DNA from: Aquisphaera giovannonii
GTDB lineage: Bacteria > Planctomycetota > Planctomycetia > Isosphaerales > Isosphaeraceae
Reading direction: 5' to 3'
Length of the DNA stretch: 64,000 nt
Assembly: GCF_008087625.1 (NCBI RefSeq)
Contig: NZ_CP042997.1
Coordinates: forward strand, 10,044,001 to 10,108,000
Shown here: positions 8,866 to 17,538 of the stretch, in pieces
How the letters are laid out: each line of letters opens with the position of its first letter
How positions within the stretch are numbered: position 1 is the stretch's first letter
Translations under genes and position numbers: made by a program
Notes under the pieces: model-generated
Seen by the model: the letters and a program-made list of their open reading frames with translations, nothing else
Database searches by the model: none
Told to the model about the DNA's origin: nothing

Positions 8866-9822
8866 ATGAACCGATGGCTGGCCGCGATCCCGTTCCTGTT
8901 CCCCGTCCTCGTCGCCGCCCAGGAGCCCGCCGGCCCCGCCAAGGCCGCGCCGCAGCGGCTCACGCCCGAGATGAAGGCGAAGACGGAAGCCATCGCCCGG
9001 GCGTTGGATGGCCTCGCGCCCGAGGGCTTCGCGAGGAAGGGCGTCGTGGAGCGCTACACCGAGGCCAACCTGTACGAGAAGATCGACGGCCGTTCCGAGC
9101 TGTTCCAGGCCTACGACGTAGCCGGCCTGGCCTTCGTCACCTTCTCCCGGCCCGACGCCCCATCCAGGTTCATCGACATCTTCCTCTACGACATGGCCAC
9201 GCCCCTGGGCGCCTTCGGCGTCTACTCGGTCGAGCGACCGCCCGGCAGCAAGCCCGTCGCGATCGGCGACGCCGCCCACCGCGGCGGGGCCGACCTGTTC
9301 TTCCGGAAGGGCCGGTATTACGCGTCGATCCTGACGTCGGGCCCGGACGAGGCGGTCCAGAAGGCGGCGACCGCGCTGGCCGGGACGCTGGCGGATCGCC
9401 TCGAAGGCAAGGCGGCAGACCTCTGGGGCCTCGCCATGCTCCCGGCGCAGGGCCGGATCGAGGACTCGGTCCAGTACCTCATGGTCGATGCCCTGGGGCT
9501 CGACTTCCTGACCAACGCGTTCACGGCCCGATACCGCGACGGCGAGTCCACGTTCACCGCCTTCGTCGCTCGCTGCAAGTCGGAGGCGAACGCCGCGGAC
9601 GTCCTGGCCAGGTACAGGGCCCACCTCGAGGAGTTCGGCAGCCTGTCCGAGCCGGCCAGAATCGAAGGGGCGTCGGTCCTCCTCGCCGACATGGGCGGCG
9701 GCGACTTCGACGGCGCCTGCCGGGTCGGCAACGTCCTCGTCGGCGTCACGGCGGTCAAGGGCCGCGACGCGGCCGTCAAGGCCATGACCTTCCTGCTCAA
9801 GGGCCTGAAGGTCCCGAAGTGA
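8866..9822 (+). CDS. Exported DUF6599-like protein
   Basis: A 318-residue protein starting at ATG 8866 (GGAG 8 nt upstream). Residues 1-19 form a signal peptide (L-A-A-I-P-F-L-F-P-V-L-V-A-A-Q). The mature part has the signature N-L-Y-E-K-I-D-G-R-S-E-L-F-Q-A-Y-D-V near residue 70, then V-T-F-S-R, D-I-F-L-Y-D-M and P-L-G-A-F-G-V-Y-S. This pattern resembles DUF6599 proteins, for which no function is known to me. It stands alone between a divergent and a convergent neighbour. Confidence 0.7.
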   Translation: MNRWLAAIPFLFPVLVAAQEPAGPAKAAPQRLTPEMKAKTEAIARALDGLAPEGFARKGVVERYTEANLYEKIDGRSELFQAYDVAGLAFVTFSRPDAPSRFIDIFLYDMATPLGAFGVYSVERPPGSKPVAIGDAAHRGGADLFFRKGRYYASILTSGPDEAVQKAATALAGTLADRLEGKAADLWGLAMLPAQGRIEDSVQYLMVDALGLDFLTNAFTARYRDGESTFTAFVARCKSEANAADVLARYRAHLEEFGSLSEPARIEGASVLLADMGGGDFDGACRVGNVLVGVTAVKGRDAAVKAMTFLLKGLKVPK

Positions 9823-10172
9823 CCCGGCTCGCGCCCGCGGTCAGTCGGAGGCGGCTCCCGCCGCCGAACGCCATGCCCCGTCCCGGCCCGCCGTCTCGCG
9901 CCGCCGGGCCCGGCTCGCGGGCCGAGGCGATCCCGCGGCATCGCCTGCGGCTCTGCCGCAGCCACCCGGACAGGGTGTCCCGCCCCGCTCGCGCCTCGGA
10001 AGGCTTGTCCCTATCCGCAAGTGAGGCGCAATTCCGGTCCCCTCCCCCCACCGTGGGCGCGGGATAGGGAGAGGGGGCGACCGCCTCGGCCATGCGGATA
10101 TCCCTCGGTCGGATCGGTCCGGCCTCGATTCCCAATCCTCCTCGCCGCAGGATTCCCCCAGCCGTCCGTCCA
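9823..10172. repeat. Intergenic repeats (families B and C)
   Basis: The gap has no gene. A family B copy lies at 9929-9970, GATCCCGCGGCATCGCC followed by a CTGCGGCTCTGCCGCAG palindrome. A 50-bp family C element lies at about 10038-10087, running from TCCCCTCCCCCCACCGTGGG to GAGGGGGCGACCGCC. A near-identical copy, about 47 of 50 bases, is embedded inside rsmA at 50144-50193. Confidence 0.7.
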
Positions 10173-11225
10173 TCAGGCCGTGGCGAACAGCTCCGCCGAG
10201 CGCTGGACGGCCGCGAGGTTCTCCTTGAAGTGGGCGAAGTTCTGCATGTCCGAATTGACCACGTCGACGCCGTGGGCGAGGACGAACGCGTAGGAACGCT
10301 GCCAGGCCGAGAGCCCCGACTGCATCAGCTTCTCGCTGTAATGCCCGTCGAAGGCCTTCTCCAATTCCTTGCCGCCGCGGGACGACAGGTAGCGGGCCGC
10401 CTTCATGCCGACGAGGCCGATGCCGGCGTCCCGGGCTCGCTTCAGCGTGGGCTGGAGGTCGACCATCGCCGGCGTGCCTGGGAGGAGGCTCTTGGAATCC
10501 CAGTCGTACCACCCGGCGGGGGTGATGGCGATCATGGCGAGGTCGTACCAGCCGGTCTCGATCATGGCCTCGAGCACCTGCTGCGCCCGCTTGTGGGTGC
10601 TCACGCCCCAGTGGCCCACCTTCCCGGCCTGCTTCGCCTTGAGGAACGCCTCGTGCAGCTCCTCGCAGCGGATCACCTCCGGCTCGCCGACGCCCATCAG
10701 GTAGTAGGCGTCCACGTAGTCGGTGCCCAGGTCGGCGAGGCTCGCGTTCAGCAGCCCCGTCCAGTAATCGGCCAGGAACTTGCCCTGCTCCTTGGTCAGG
10801 GCCTTGCCCGGCTGGTAGCCGTCGACGGGCCGCAGCGGCGCCTTGGACGTGACCCAGATCTTGCCGCGGTTCGCCGCCAGGAAGGGGGCGAAGGCCCGCT
10901 CGCTCCCCTTGTAATAGGCGTTGGAGCCGAGGTCGTAGAAGTTCACGCCCGCGTCGAACGCCGCGTTCAGCAGCCGCACGGCCTTCCCGCCGATCAGCGC
11001 CGCGCCGCCGCCGAAGACGAGGCGGCTGCACACGAAGTTGGTCCGCCCGAGCTTGCGGTACGGCATGCCGGCCCGCTCGTTGCGGTGGATCAGCCCGTCC
11101 CCCGGCGCGTCCTCGGCCCTCGCCGACGTCGCGACGGCCGCCGTGGCCGTGGCCGTGGCGGCCGCCGTGGTGACAGCCGTGGTCTTGATGAATTCCCGAC
11201 GGTTCATCTCATCCGGCGCGGTCAT
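10173..11225 (-). CDS. Tat-exported aldo/keto reductase-like protein
   Basis: A 350-residue protein with a twin-arginine signal (N-R-R-E-F-I-K-T-T-A at residues 8-17, followed by a long Ala/Thr helix). ATG 11225 and ATG 11207 are both possible starts; the second begins right at the Tat motif. The TIM-barrel aldo/keto reductase signature follows: Y-R-K-L-G-R-T, F-D-A-G-V-N-F-Y-D-L, I-W-V-T-S-K-A-P (catalytic Lys). The expected D-x-x-x-L-H-G strand reads V-D-A-Y-Y-L-M-G, so the catalytic His appears replaced by Met. The Asp and a Tyr of the tetrad are present. Such Tat reductases are abundant in planctomycetes; substrates are mostly unknown. Confidence 0.82.
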   Translation of the reverse strand: MTAPDEMNRREFIKTTAVTTAAATATATAAVATSARAEDAPGDGLIHRNERAGMPYRKLGRTNFVCSRLVFGGGAALIGGKAVRLLNAAFDAGVNFYDLGSNAYYKGSERAFAPFLAANRGKIWVTSKAPLRPVDGYQPGKALTKEQGKFLADYWTGLLNASLADLGTDYVDAYYLMGVGEPEVIRCEELHEAFLKAKQAGKVGHWGVSTHKRAQQVLEAMIETGWYDLAMIAITPAGWYDWDSKSLLPGTPAMVDLQPTLKRARDAGIGLVGMKAARYLSSRGGKELEKAFDGHYSEKLMQSGLSAWQRSYAFVLAHGVDVVNSDMQNFAHFKENLAAVQRSAELFATA

Positions 11226-11443
11226 GTTGCGACCCCTGGAGGTGGACGATTCCTGCCCTGCTTCCGCCTCCGACCACGCTAGCCGGATGGGCGCATCGCG
11301 TCAATCTTCGCCGTCGTTCGCCGGGGAGGCCAGCGATCAGGGGGGCGTGCGATCGTGCCCATTCCGGGCCCCCGGCGTCGAAAACGACCTGCGTCCCGAT
11401 TTCCGCCCCCGCAGCCGCCCTTTCCCGGACCCTGGGGCGATTC

Positions 11444-11449
11444 TACAAT
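11444..11449 (+). promoter_or_regulatory. Candidate -10 box (TACAAT) for the inositol operon
   Basis: TACAAT lies 83 bp before the chosen start of the inositol oxygenase gene. A TTTCCC at 11421-11426, 17 bp upstream, could be a weak -35. Several genes here have TA(T/G/C)AAT boxes in otherwise GC-rich leaders, which is the main support. Confidence 0.35.
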
Positions 11450-11531
11450 GGGCCGATCCGGGTCGCGCGAAGCCCGCATGTCCGATCGTCCGTCCGTCGA
11501 TGAACGTCCGGCCTTCAGGAGTCCCCCCAAC

Positions 11532-12416
11532 ATGTCCAGGTCGACCGCAGACGCGCAGAAGCAGAGTCCCCTGGCCGACCTGGACGACTGGGAATCGGCG
11601 CACGTCGCCGACGAGTCCGGGGCGCCGGTCGCCCGCGAGGGCAAGAAGGAGTCGGAGTTCCGCGACTACCGCAAGAACGTCCGGGCCGGCGTCCGGGAGT
11701 TCTACAGGCTCCAGCACACGAACCAGACGCTCGACTTCGTGCTGGCCAAGAAGCGCGAGTACCTGCCGCGACAGCGGAAGGTGATGGGCGTCTGGGAGGC
11801 GATGGAGTTCCTCAATACCCTGGTCGACGACAGCGACCCGGACACGGACCTCTCGCAGATCGAGCACCTGATGCAGACGGCCGAGGCCATCCGCGCCGAC
11901 GGCCATCCCCGATGGTTCATCCTCACCGGGCTGGTCCACGACCTGGGGAAGATCCTCTGCCTCTTCGGCGAGCCCCAGTGGGCGGTCGTCGGCGACACGT
12001 TCCCCGTCGGCTGCGCCTACTCCGAGGAGATCGTCTTCCCCGAGTTCTTCGCCGACAACCCGGACTCCAAGGTCGCCGAGTATCAGACGCCTTGCGGCAT
12101 CTATCGGGAAGGCTGCGGGCTGGACGAGGTCCATCTCTGCTGGGGCCACGACGAGTACCTGTACCACGTCGTCAAGGACTACCTCCCCGAGGAGGGCCTG
12201 GCCATGATCCGCTACCACTCGTTCTACGCCTGGCACCGAGCCGGGGCGTACACGCACCTGACGAACGAGAAGGACCGTCGGCTGCTGGAGTGGGTCCGCA
12301 AGTTCAACCCCTACGACCTGTACTCCAAGGGCCACACCAAGCCCGACGTGAAGGCGCTGACGCCGTTCTACCGGGACCTGATCGCCGAATACTTCCCGCC
12401 CCAGCTCGCCTGGTGA
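11532..12416 (+). CDS. myo-Inositol oxygenase (MIOX) family protein
   Basis: A 294-residue protein from ATG 11532 (AGGAG about 9 nt upstream); an in-frame ATG at 11478 would add 18 residues. MIOX is a di-iron HD-fold enzyme opening myo-inositol to D-glucuronate. Diagnostic residues: H-T-N-Q-T-L-D-F-V, L-T-G-L-V-H-D-L-G-K (HD pair), D-E-V-H-L-C-W-G-H-D-E-Y-L-Y, M-I-R-Y-H-S-F-Y-A-W-H and D-L-Y-S-K. All expected iron-ligand histidines are visible. The enzyme is mainly known from eukaryotes but occurs in some bacteria. It begins a run with a tiny membrane peptide and a sugar transporter, pointing to inositol or glucuronate use. Confidence 0.9.
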   Translation: MSRSTADAQKQSPLADLDDWESAHVADESGAPVAREGKKESEFRDYRKNVRAGVREFYRLQHTNQTLDFVLAKKREYLPRQRKVMGVWEAMEFLNTLVDDSDPDTDLSQIEHLMQTAEAIRADGHPRWFILTGLVHDLGKILCLFGEPQWAVVGDTFPVGCAYSEEIVFPEFFADNPDSKVAEYQTPCGIYREGCGLDEVHLCWGHDEYLYHVVKDYLPEEGLAMIRYHSFYAWHRAGAYTHLTNEKDRRLLEWVRKFNPYDLYSKGHTKPDVKALTPFYRDLIAEYFPPQLAW

Positions 12417-12443
12417 GGCCCGCGGGCCCGGAGGTCGTGTCGT

Positions 12444-12578
12444 ATGAGCATGAGCGAGGTCGATCCCACGCGGCCGGCGACCGGGTTGTCGCCGGCGGCG
12501 ATCCTCGGCGACGTGCAATTCTGGATCCCGGTCGTCGTGCTGGCCGGCGGGCTGGCGCTCCTCTCCATCCTGAAGTGA
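12444..12578 (+). CDS. Small 44-residue membrane peptide
   Basis: ATG 12444 has a GGAGG about 9 nt upstream and the frame ends at TGA 12576-12578, 4 bp before the next ATG. The peptide has a polar N-terminus (M-S-M-S-E-V-D-P-T-R-P) and one hydrophobic helix, F-W-I-P-V-V-V-L-A-G-G-L-A-L-L-S-I-L, with a final Lys. Good ribosome site, tight packing between oxygenase and transporter genes, and a clean transmembrane segment argue for a real gene. It may be an accessory subunit of the transporter. No family recognised. Confidence 0.65.
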   Translation: MSMSEVDPTRPATGLSPAAILGDVQFWIPVVVLAGGLALLSILK

Positions 12579-12582
12579 CACC

Positions 12583-13893
12583 ATGACAATCCCGTCTCCG
12601 GAGGCCGAAGCCGCGGTGCGCGCCCCGCGGTCGTTGCACGGCGTGGGCGTGATCAGCGGCCTGGCCGCGGGGGCCTGGCTGGGGGCGGCCGAGGCGCCGA
12701 CGAAGCTCGTCGCCGCGGGGCTGTCGCCGTTCCTCGTCTCGCTGGGGATGGTCGCCGGCGTGTTCGTCGCCCGCTGGACGGTCCCCGTCGCGCTGCGGGG
12801 GACGCACTCGCTGGCGAGGGACCTGAAGGCCAGGCCGCACCTCATCGCCTGGGCGATCCTGGCGGGGATGCTCTGGGCGGTGGCCAACACGCTGACGGTC
12901 TTCGCGATCCGCGACGTCGGGCTCTCCATCGCCTTCCCGCTCTGGAACACCAACAGCCTGATCGGCCTCTTCTGGGGCTGGCTGCTGTTCAACGAGCTGC
13001 GGGGCTCGGCGCCGAGGGACTGGGCGAAGGTCCTCGGCGGGGCCGCCGCGATCGTCGTGGGCGCCTGCCTGCTGGCCTACGCCACGCAGCACTCCGGCGA
13101 CGCCGGCGCCGTCGGCGAGGGCGGCCGGACGCGCGGGATCCTCGCGGCACTGGGGGCGGGGGTGATGTGGGGGACCATGTACATCCCCTACCGCAAGGCG
13201 TACATCAGCGGCATGAACCCGCTCTCGTTCGTCACCGTGTTCACCGTCGGCGAGCTGGGCACGACCCTGGCGCTGGCCCTGATCTACCGGGGGGGACCGG
13301 GCGGCCTCCGGGCCGAGCTGGCCGGGGCCCTGCCCTCGCTCTTCTGGCTGTTCCTGGGCGGCTTCTGCTGGGTGCTGGGGGACCTCTTCCAGCAATACGC
13401 GGCCAAGTACATCGGCATCGGCCGGGGCATCCCGCTCTCCAACACGAACCAGCTCTGGGGCCTGGCCTGGGGGGCCCTCGTCTTCGGCGAGCTGGCCGGG
13501 CTGAGCACCGACGCCCGCCTGCTCGTCGTCGGCGGCTCGCTGGTCATGATCGCCGGGGCCGTCGCCATCGGCCTGGCCGAGGCGCCGGCCTCCGAGCGGG
13601 CCTCGTGGCGGCTGGCGATGGAGCGCGAGTGCCGCCGCTACAACCTGGATCCCGACGAGGTCGCCGCCGCGGTGGCCGGCGAGGAGACGCCCGGTGCCGG
13701 CCCGGGCCGTCGCCCCTGGTGGGAGTTCCTGATCGTGGCCGGGGCGATTGGCATCTTCGCCTGGCTCGGGCTGCACGCCTCGGCGCCGGCGATCGCCATG
13801 GACCTCCGCTGGATGGCCGTCCTCGCGGCGCTCTCCCTGGTCTTCCTCGCCGTCGGCGGGACGGTCCTCTGGAGACGCACCCGCTTCTCGTGA
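12583..13893 (+). CDS. Sugar transporter, GRP/RhaT-like drug/metabolite superfamily
   Basis: A 436-residue polytopic membrane protein with about ten helices in two EamA-like halves: residues 20-165 with L-W-N-T-N-S-L-I-G-L-F-W-G-W, and residues 185-335 with P-L-S-N-T-N-Q-L-W-G-L-A-W-G. The repeated N-T-N motif is typical of the glucose/ribose porter and rhamnose-proton symporter group. Two extra C-terminal helices follow a soluble linker. It lies 4 bp after the small peptide gene and probably shares the MIOX transcript, so inositol, glucuronate or a related sugar is the likely cargo (inference from context). Confidence 0.82.
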   Translation: MTIPSPEAEAAVRAPRSLHGVGVISGLAAGAWLGAAEAPTKLVAAGLSPFLVSLGMVAGVFVARWTVPVALRGTHSLARDLKARPHLIAWAILAGMLWAVANTLTVFAIRDVGLSIAFPLWNTNSLIGLFWGWLLFNELRGSAPRDWAKVLGGAAAIVVGACLLAYATQHSGDAGAVGEGGRTRGILAALGAGVMWGTMYIPYRKAYISGMNPLSFVTVFTVGELGTTLALALIYRGGPGGLRAELAGALPSLFWLFLGGFCWVLGDLFQQYAAKYIGIGRGIPLSNTNQLWGLAWGALVFGELAGLSTDARLLVVGGSLVMIAGAVAIGLAEAPASERASWRLAMERECRRYNLDPDEVAAAVAGEETPGAGPGRRPWWEFLIVAGAIGIFAWLGLHASAPAIAMDLRWMAVLAALSLVFLAVGGTVLWRRTRFS

Positions 13894-14451
13894 ACGCGAG
13901 GCCTTGCGATCTGGACGGATCGACGGATCAAGCGTCCTTGAACCAGGCTGCCCCTCTGGATTCCCGGTGAGCCCCGCGACTTCTCGGCGTCGAAAACGAG
14001 CTGCGTCCTCGTTCTCGCCCGCGTCCCCCGTCCCCGGTTCCGCGCGTCCCCGTTCCCGCGACGCAAGCGTGCCGTGGGCGAGGGCGAAGTGGCCCAGCCA
14101 TCGGCTTAGCGCCTGGGCCTGCGGGATATACCTCGGGGACATTCTGCATACCACGGGGCATTCTGATTCTCCCCGGTAGGTTGGGCCCTTTGGATGATTC
14201 AGCTCGAGATACATCGTCTTGCCCACGGCGATGTCGGTTGTGCCCGGCTGCATCTTCGGGCGCGCTGATCCGACCCGAGAGGTCCGCTGTGTCGGGCTGT
14301 CCACGGCGAGACCATCCCGGCGGTCTTGCGGACGTAGGACGCATCACCGTGGTTGAACTCGGACGCCACACCAGAAAGGAGGTGCTCGTCGGCGGGACAT
14401 CCAGGGTAAGAGGCTCAGGCCGTCCGGGGCTCCTCTGCCGAGGGCCGAGCT
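13894..14451. other. Intergenic region without a supported gene
   Basis: 558 bp between convergent genes. At about 13990-14012 it carries C-G-G-C-G-T-C-G-A-A-A-A-C-G-A, a sequence also seen at 11375-11395 in the MIOX leader. The rest has no reading frame with protein-like composition on either strand. Confidence 0.4.
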
Positions 14452-14910
14452 TCACCACCCCTCGGGCCAGCCGCCGGGCGGCGGTTCCAACTGCGATTTG
14501 ACGAACGCCAGGTATTTCGGGTCGTCCTCGGCGAAGAGCTTCGTGCCTTCCGTCAAGAACGCCCCGGCGAGCCAGTTCGCCGCCTCCTGCATCTCGCCCG
14601 ACTCGTAGAGGCATTGCCCGAGCCGCAGCCGCAAGAAGGGATTGCCGAGCGGCTCGCCGTGGGCGCACCGCATGGCAGTCATGAAGACCCCTCGTCCCGC
14701 GGTGAACTCGCTCCGATGGAAGCGGACATCCCCGATCGCCGCCAGCACGTGCAGGGCGCCGGGCTGCTCCGTCCGGGGTTCGGGCAGGAGTTGCCAGGCG
14801 GATTCGTACGTGGCGATGGCCTCGTCGGAGCGGCCTTCACCCAGAAGCTCGTCGCCTTCGTCCAGGAGACGCAGGACCTGCCTTTCGAGATCGTCGTCAT
14901 CCTCGGCCAT
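14452..14910 (-). CDS. Small TPR-like protein
   Basis: A 152-residue acidic cytoplasmic protein beginning M-A-E-D-D-D-D. Residues 10-45 (L-D-E-G-D-E-L-L-G-E-G-R-S-D-E-A-I-A-T-Y) and 95-135 (L-R-L-G-Q-C-L-Y-E-S-G-E-M-Q-E-A-A-N-W-L) fit tetratricopeptide helices. It ends in a Pro/Gly-rich tail. Presumably a protein-binding module; no partner is identifiable. It lies 111 bp downstream of another minus-strand hypothetical gene. Confidence 0.72.
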   Translation of the reverse strand: MAEDDDDLERQVLRLLDEGDELLGEGRSDEAIATYESAWQLLPEPRTEQPGALHVLAAIGDVRFHRSEFTAGRGVFMTAMRCAHGEPLGNPFLRLRLGQCLYESGEMQEAANWLAGAFLTEGTKLFAEDDPKYLAFVKSQLEPPPGGWPEGW

Positions 14911-15021
14911 CGCCTCGTCCTCGTCGTCTTCACGGTGAGACGACCGTGAGCGTCGTCGGCTCCCGTCATCCCTGGCGCTCGGGGGACTCAGCGTCCCGGA
15001 CCGACCCCATTTCCTTGTTGC

Positions 15022-15699
15022 TCAGCCCCCCAGGAAGGGCCACCACCAACGCCTGCTCTTCACCGGCTCGAACGACTCCATCGGCAACTCGATCGGGTCG
15101 ATCTTCTCGCTCGTCCGATCCGGTCGGCACCCCAGGAATCGCCCCATTATCTCGAAGGTCAATTCTTCCCCGAACGACGAGGCGTCGAAGTCCTCCATCT
15201 GCCCGTTGATGTCCGCGAGGAAGAACCGCCGTCCGTCACGCACGACCGACCTCTCGAAGTACGGCCTCTCCTCGTCCAGGAGGTCTCCCTCATCCAGCAC
15301 CACCCCGTCGTCGGCACTGCCCCCGAAGGCTCGGGTCAGCCTCCCCCGCTCGAAGTAGGCGTAGCCCCAGAGGTTGACGACGCTGTGCAGACCGACCCGC
15401 AAAACCGCCGCCTCCGGGAATGCCGTCAAGATCCGCGCCGTCATCGGGTCAGCCCGGGGTTCCAGGCAGGCGTTCACGATGTCGGGATGGCCGATGATCG
15501 CCGCACCTTCGTAGGCCCCGATGACCAGGGTGTCGGGGCAGATCCCCACATCGAAGGTCGTCATTCCCTGGCTTCGGCATGGCCCCAGTCCCAGGTCGGA
15601 GATCAGCCGCCGTGCCCGCTCCGGGTCGTGCGTCGGCATGGTGACGAGATGGTAAGGGTTTCGCTCACCGATCAGGACGCACGACGCCTTCCAGCCCAT
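15022..15699 (-). CDS. Conserved hypothetical protein (possibly DUF6928-like)
   Basis: A 225-residue cytoplasmic protein started at ATG 15699 (M-G-W-K-A-S-C-V-L-I-G). The frame is open upstream, but composition changes there. Residues 45-110 include T-F-D-V-G-I-C-P and V-I-G-A-Y-E-G-A-A-I-I-G-H-P; near 115-140 is R-V-G-L-H-S-V-V-N-L-W-G-Y-A-Y-F. The mid-part contains an acidic patch, and the C-terminus is R-R-W-W-W-P-F-L. The pattern resembles a family known from actinobacteria (DUF6928), but I hold this loosely. Confidence 0.55.
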   Translation of the reverse strand: MGWKASCVLIGERNPYHLVTMPTHDPERARRLISDLGLGPCRSQGMTTFDVGICPDTLVIGAYEGAAIIGHPDIVNACLEPRADPMTARILTAFPEAAVLRVGLHSVVNLWGYAYFERGRLTRAFGGSADDGVVLDEGDLLDEERPYFERSVVRDGRRFFLADINGQMEDFDASSFGEELTFEIMGRFLGCRPDRTSEKIDPIELPMESFEPVKSRRWWWPFLGG

Positions 15700-16016
15700 A
15701 CGACGACCCCTCACTTTCCCGCTGTCATCCGAGTCTGTGAGCCAGCTGAGCAGCTTGATGATCCCTCGTGACCCCGAATCCGGGCCGGGTGGGATCACCT
15801 CGCCCGAGCAAGCCACACCGTGTGTCTTCCGCACATCGGGCCTGCGACGACGTATGATACGAGCCTGCGGAGGTCCAAACGCGGGGGTCCAAAAGGAACA
15901 TAGCGATCGCCCCCAGTCGTCAGGTTAAATTAGGCGACACCTCGATCCAGCCAGTCGGCGGTCGTGAGAATGCGCCGTCCACCGTCTGCGGGAGCGGGGA
16001 CCCCGGGGACGTCCCT
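15700..16016. other. Intergenic region left of the insertion sequence
   Basis: About 317 bp between the hypothetical gene and the insertion element. I see no supported gene; a locally AT-richer patch (A-A-A-A-G-G-A-A-C-A-T-A-G) lies at about 15890-15903. Confidence 0.35.
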
Positions 16017-16018
16017 CA

Positions 16019-16871
16019 GAAAGCGTGTGAGAAGGTAGTCACGTTGGTTTCGAACGCTTGAGCATGAGATGGATCGCCGCCACCTTGACCATGGCCTCGT
16101 TGGACTCGGTCAGCCGCTCGTAGTCCCGCGCGAGCCGCCGGCTCCTCATCATCCAGGCGAACGTCCGCTCCACGCCCCAGCGCCTCTTCAGGACCTCGAA
16201 GCTTACCTGGCCCGGCGCCTTGCGGACCAGCTCCAGTATCCAGCCGCCGAGCCGCTTCGCCCAGCCGACCGCCGCCTCGTGCGCGGCGTCCGCCCAGATC
16301 AGCCTCAGCCGGGGGAAGCGGCCCTTGATCCGCTCGCCCATGAGCTTCACGCCGTCGCGCTCCTGGACCGTGGCCGAGAGGACCACCACCGCCAGGAGCA
16401 GCCCCATCGTGTCCACGATGATGTGGCGCTTCCGCCCCGGCGTCCGCTTGCCCGCGTCATAGCCCCTCTCCCCTCCGCTGGCGGTGCGGACGGTCTGGGA
16501 GTCGACGACCGCAGCCGAGGGGCTCTTCCGGCGGCCGTCGGCGTGCCGCAGGCGGGTCCGCAGCACCTCCAGGACCTCGTCCCAGGTGCCGTCTAGCCGC
16601 CAGCGCCGGTAGTAGAAGTGGACCCTGGCCCAGGGGGGCAGGTCGTGCGGCAGCATCCGCCAGGGGACGCCGCCGCGGACGACGTAGACGACCCCATTGA
16701 ATACCCCGCGGAGGTCGGCGCTGCGGGGCCTCCCGCCCGGCCTCGGCTTGGGCAGGAGCGGGGCGATGAGCTTCCACTGTTCGTCCGTCACGTCGGCCGG
16801 GTGGTTCTTGGTCCTCGTGACCCGAGCAGCCGCATAAAACAGGCCAAATCGCCGGCTTCTCACGCAGGTTC
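16019..16871. mobile_element. IS5-family insertion sequence with imperfect terminal inverted repeats
   Basis: The left end GAAAGCGTGTGAGAAG (16019-16034) and the right end CTTCTCACGCAGGTTC (16856-16871) are inverted repeats matching at 12 of 16 positions. They enclose one transposase gene and give an element of about 850 bp, a normal size for this family. Exact ends and target duplication cannot be fixed from the single copy. Confidence 0.6.
16039..16863 (-). CDS. IS5-family DDE transposase
   Basis: About 274 residues if started at GTG 16863 inside the right inverted repeat; the frame stays open to GTG 16929, but that lies beyond the element. The N-terminal DUF4096-type domain reads V-T-D-E-Q-W-K-L-I-A-P-L-L-P, with G-V-P-W-R-M-L-P later. 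Catalytic residues: D in A-V-V-D-S-Q-T-V-R-T, D in L-I-W-A-D-A-A-H, and E in W-G-V-E-R-T-F-A-W-M followed by R-R-L-A-R-D-Y-E. No frameshift or stop, so probably functional. Confidence 0.85.
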   Translation of the reverse strand: MRSRRFGLFYAAARVTRTKNHPADVTDEQWKLIAPLLPKPRPGGRPRSADLRGVFNGVVYVVRGGVPWRMLPHDLPPWARVHFYYRRWRLDGTWDEVLEVLRTRLRHADGRRKSPSAAVVDSQTVRTASGGERGYDAGKRTPGRKRHIIVDTMGLLLAVVVLSATVQERDGVKLMGERIKGRFPRLRLIWADAAHEAAVGWAKRLGGWILELVRKAPGQVSFEVLKRRWGVERTFAWMMRSRRLARDYERLTESNEAMVKVAAIHLMLKRSKPT

Positions 16872-17538
16872 TTACAACGTCTCGTCGGCCTCGAGGAGTG
16901 ACCGCGTGATCGTCGACGCAGACCTCCACAAGCCGGGAGAGAAGATGTCCTACCTACACCCGTCGGCAAGGGAGACGTCACGGTCGACAGGGCTGCAGAC
17001 GGCACGACCTTCGTCCGCCTCGACCTGGATGGGCACGAGTTCGCCATCCTTCGATGAGCACGGTCGGCGGAGCCTCGACGTAGTGAGGAGGTCGAACCGC
17101 ACCCCGGATGCCTCAGCAACCCAGGTCGGTTCTCCTCTCCCCGTGCCGGGAGCCCGACATCCTCGGCGGAGGAGCCAAGGTCGCCGGGACCGCGGAGGCG
17201 AACGGCCTCGAGGTCGCGACCCGCAGCCTCGCGGGCTCCCCGCGTTCGGCGCGACGGCCCTCGGCCCGTCTGAATGTGGCCCGAGGTCCTGAAGGAGGGT
17301 GAGGGGTCCGCGAAGGTGCTCCCTGGCGAGCCTCCGCGGATCCCGTCGTGGGACGACCGGGTTTCGGGAAATCGCGAAGGCGGTCACACTGGAGGGGGCC
17401 TCGCGTGGAGGCCGACCCGGGGCCCGGCGACTGGTCCGGACCTCCCGGTCGTTTCGCGGGGCGGGCTGGAGCGAAGCCCGCCCCGTGCGAGAGAATCTCG
17501 ATGGGGCCCCTGTCCACCTGCCCGGGAGATTGCGGCCG
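16872..17538. other. Right flank of the insertion sequence, with a possible gene remnant
   Basis: 667 bp without an intact gene. A plus-strand frame ending at TGA 17055-17057 reads protein-like for its last 30 codons (V-T-V-D-R-A-A-D-G-T-T-F-V-R-L-D-L-D-G-H), which may be the C-terminal scrap of a gene lost near the insertion. From 17270 to 17538 the DNA is the helicase leader; an in-frame extension there lacks helicase-like sequence. Confidence 0.35.
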
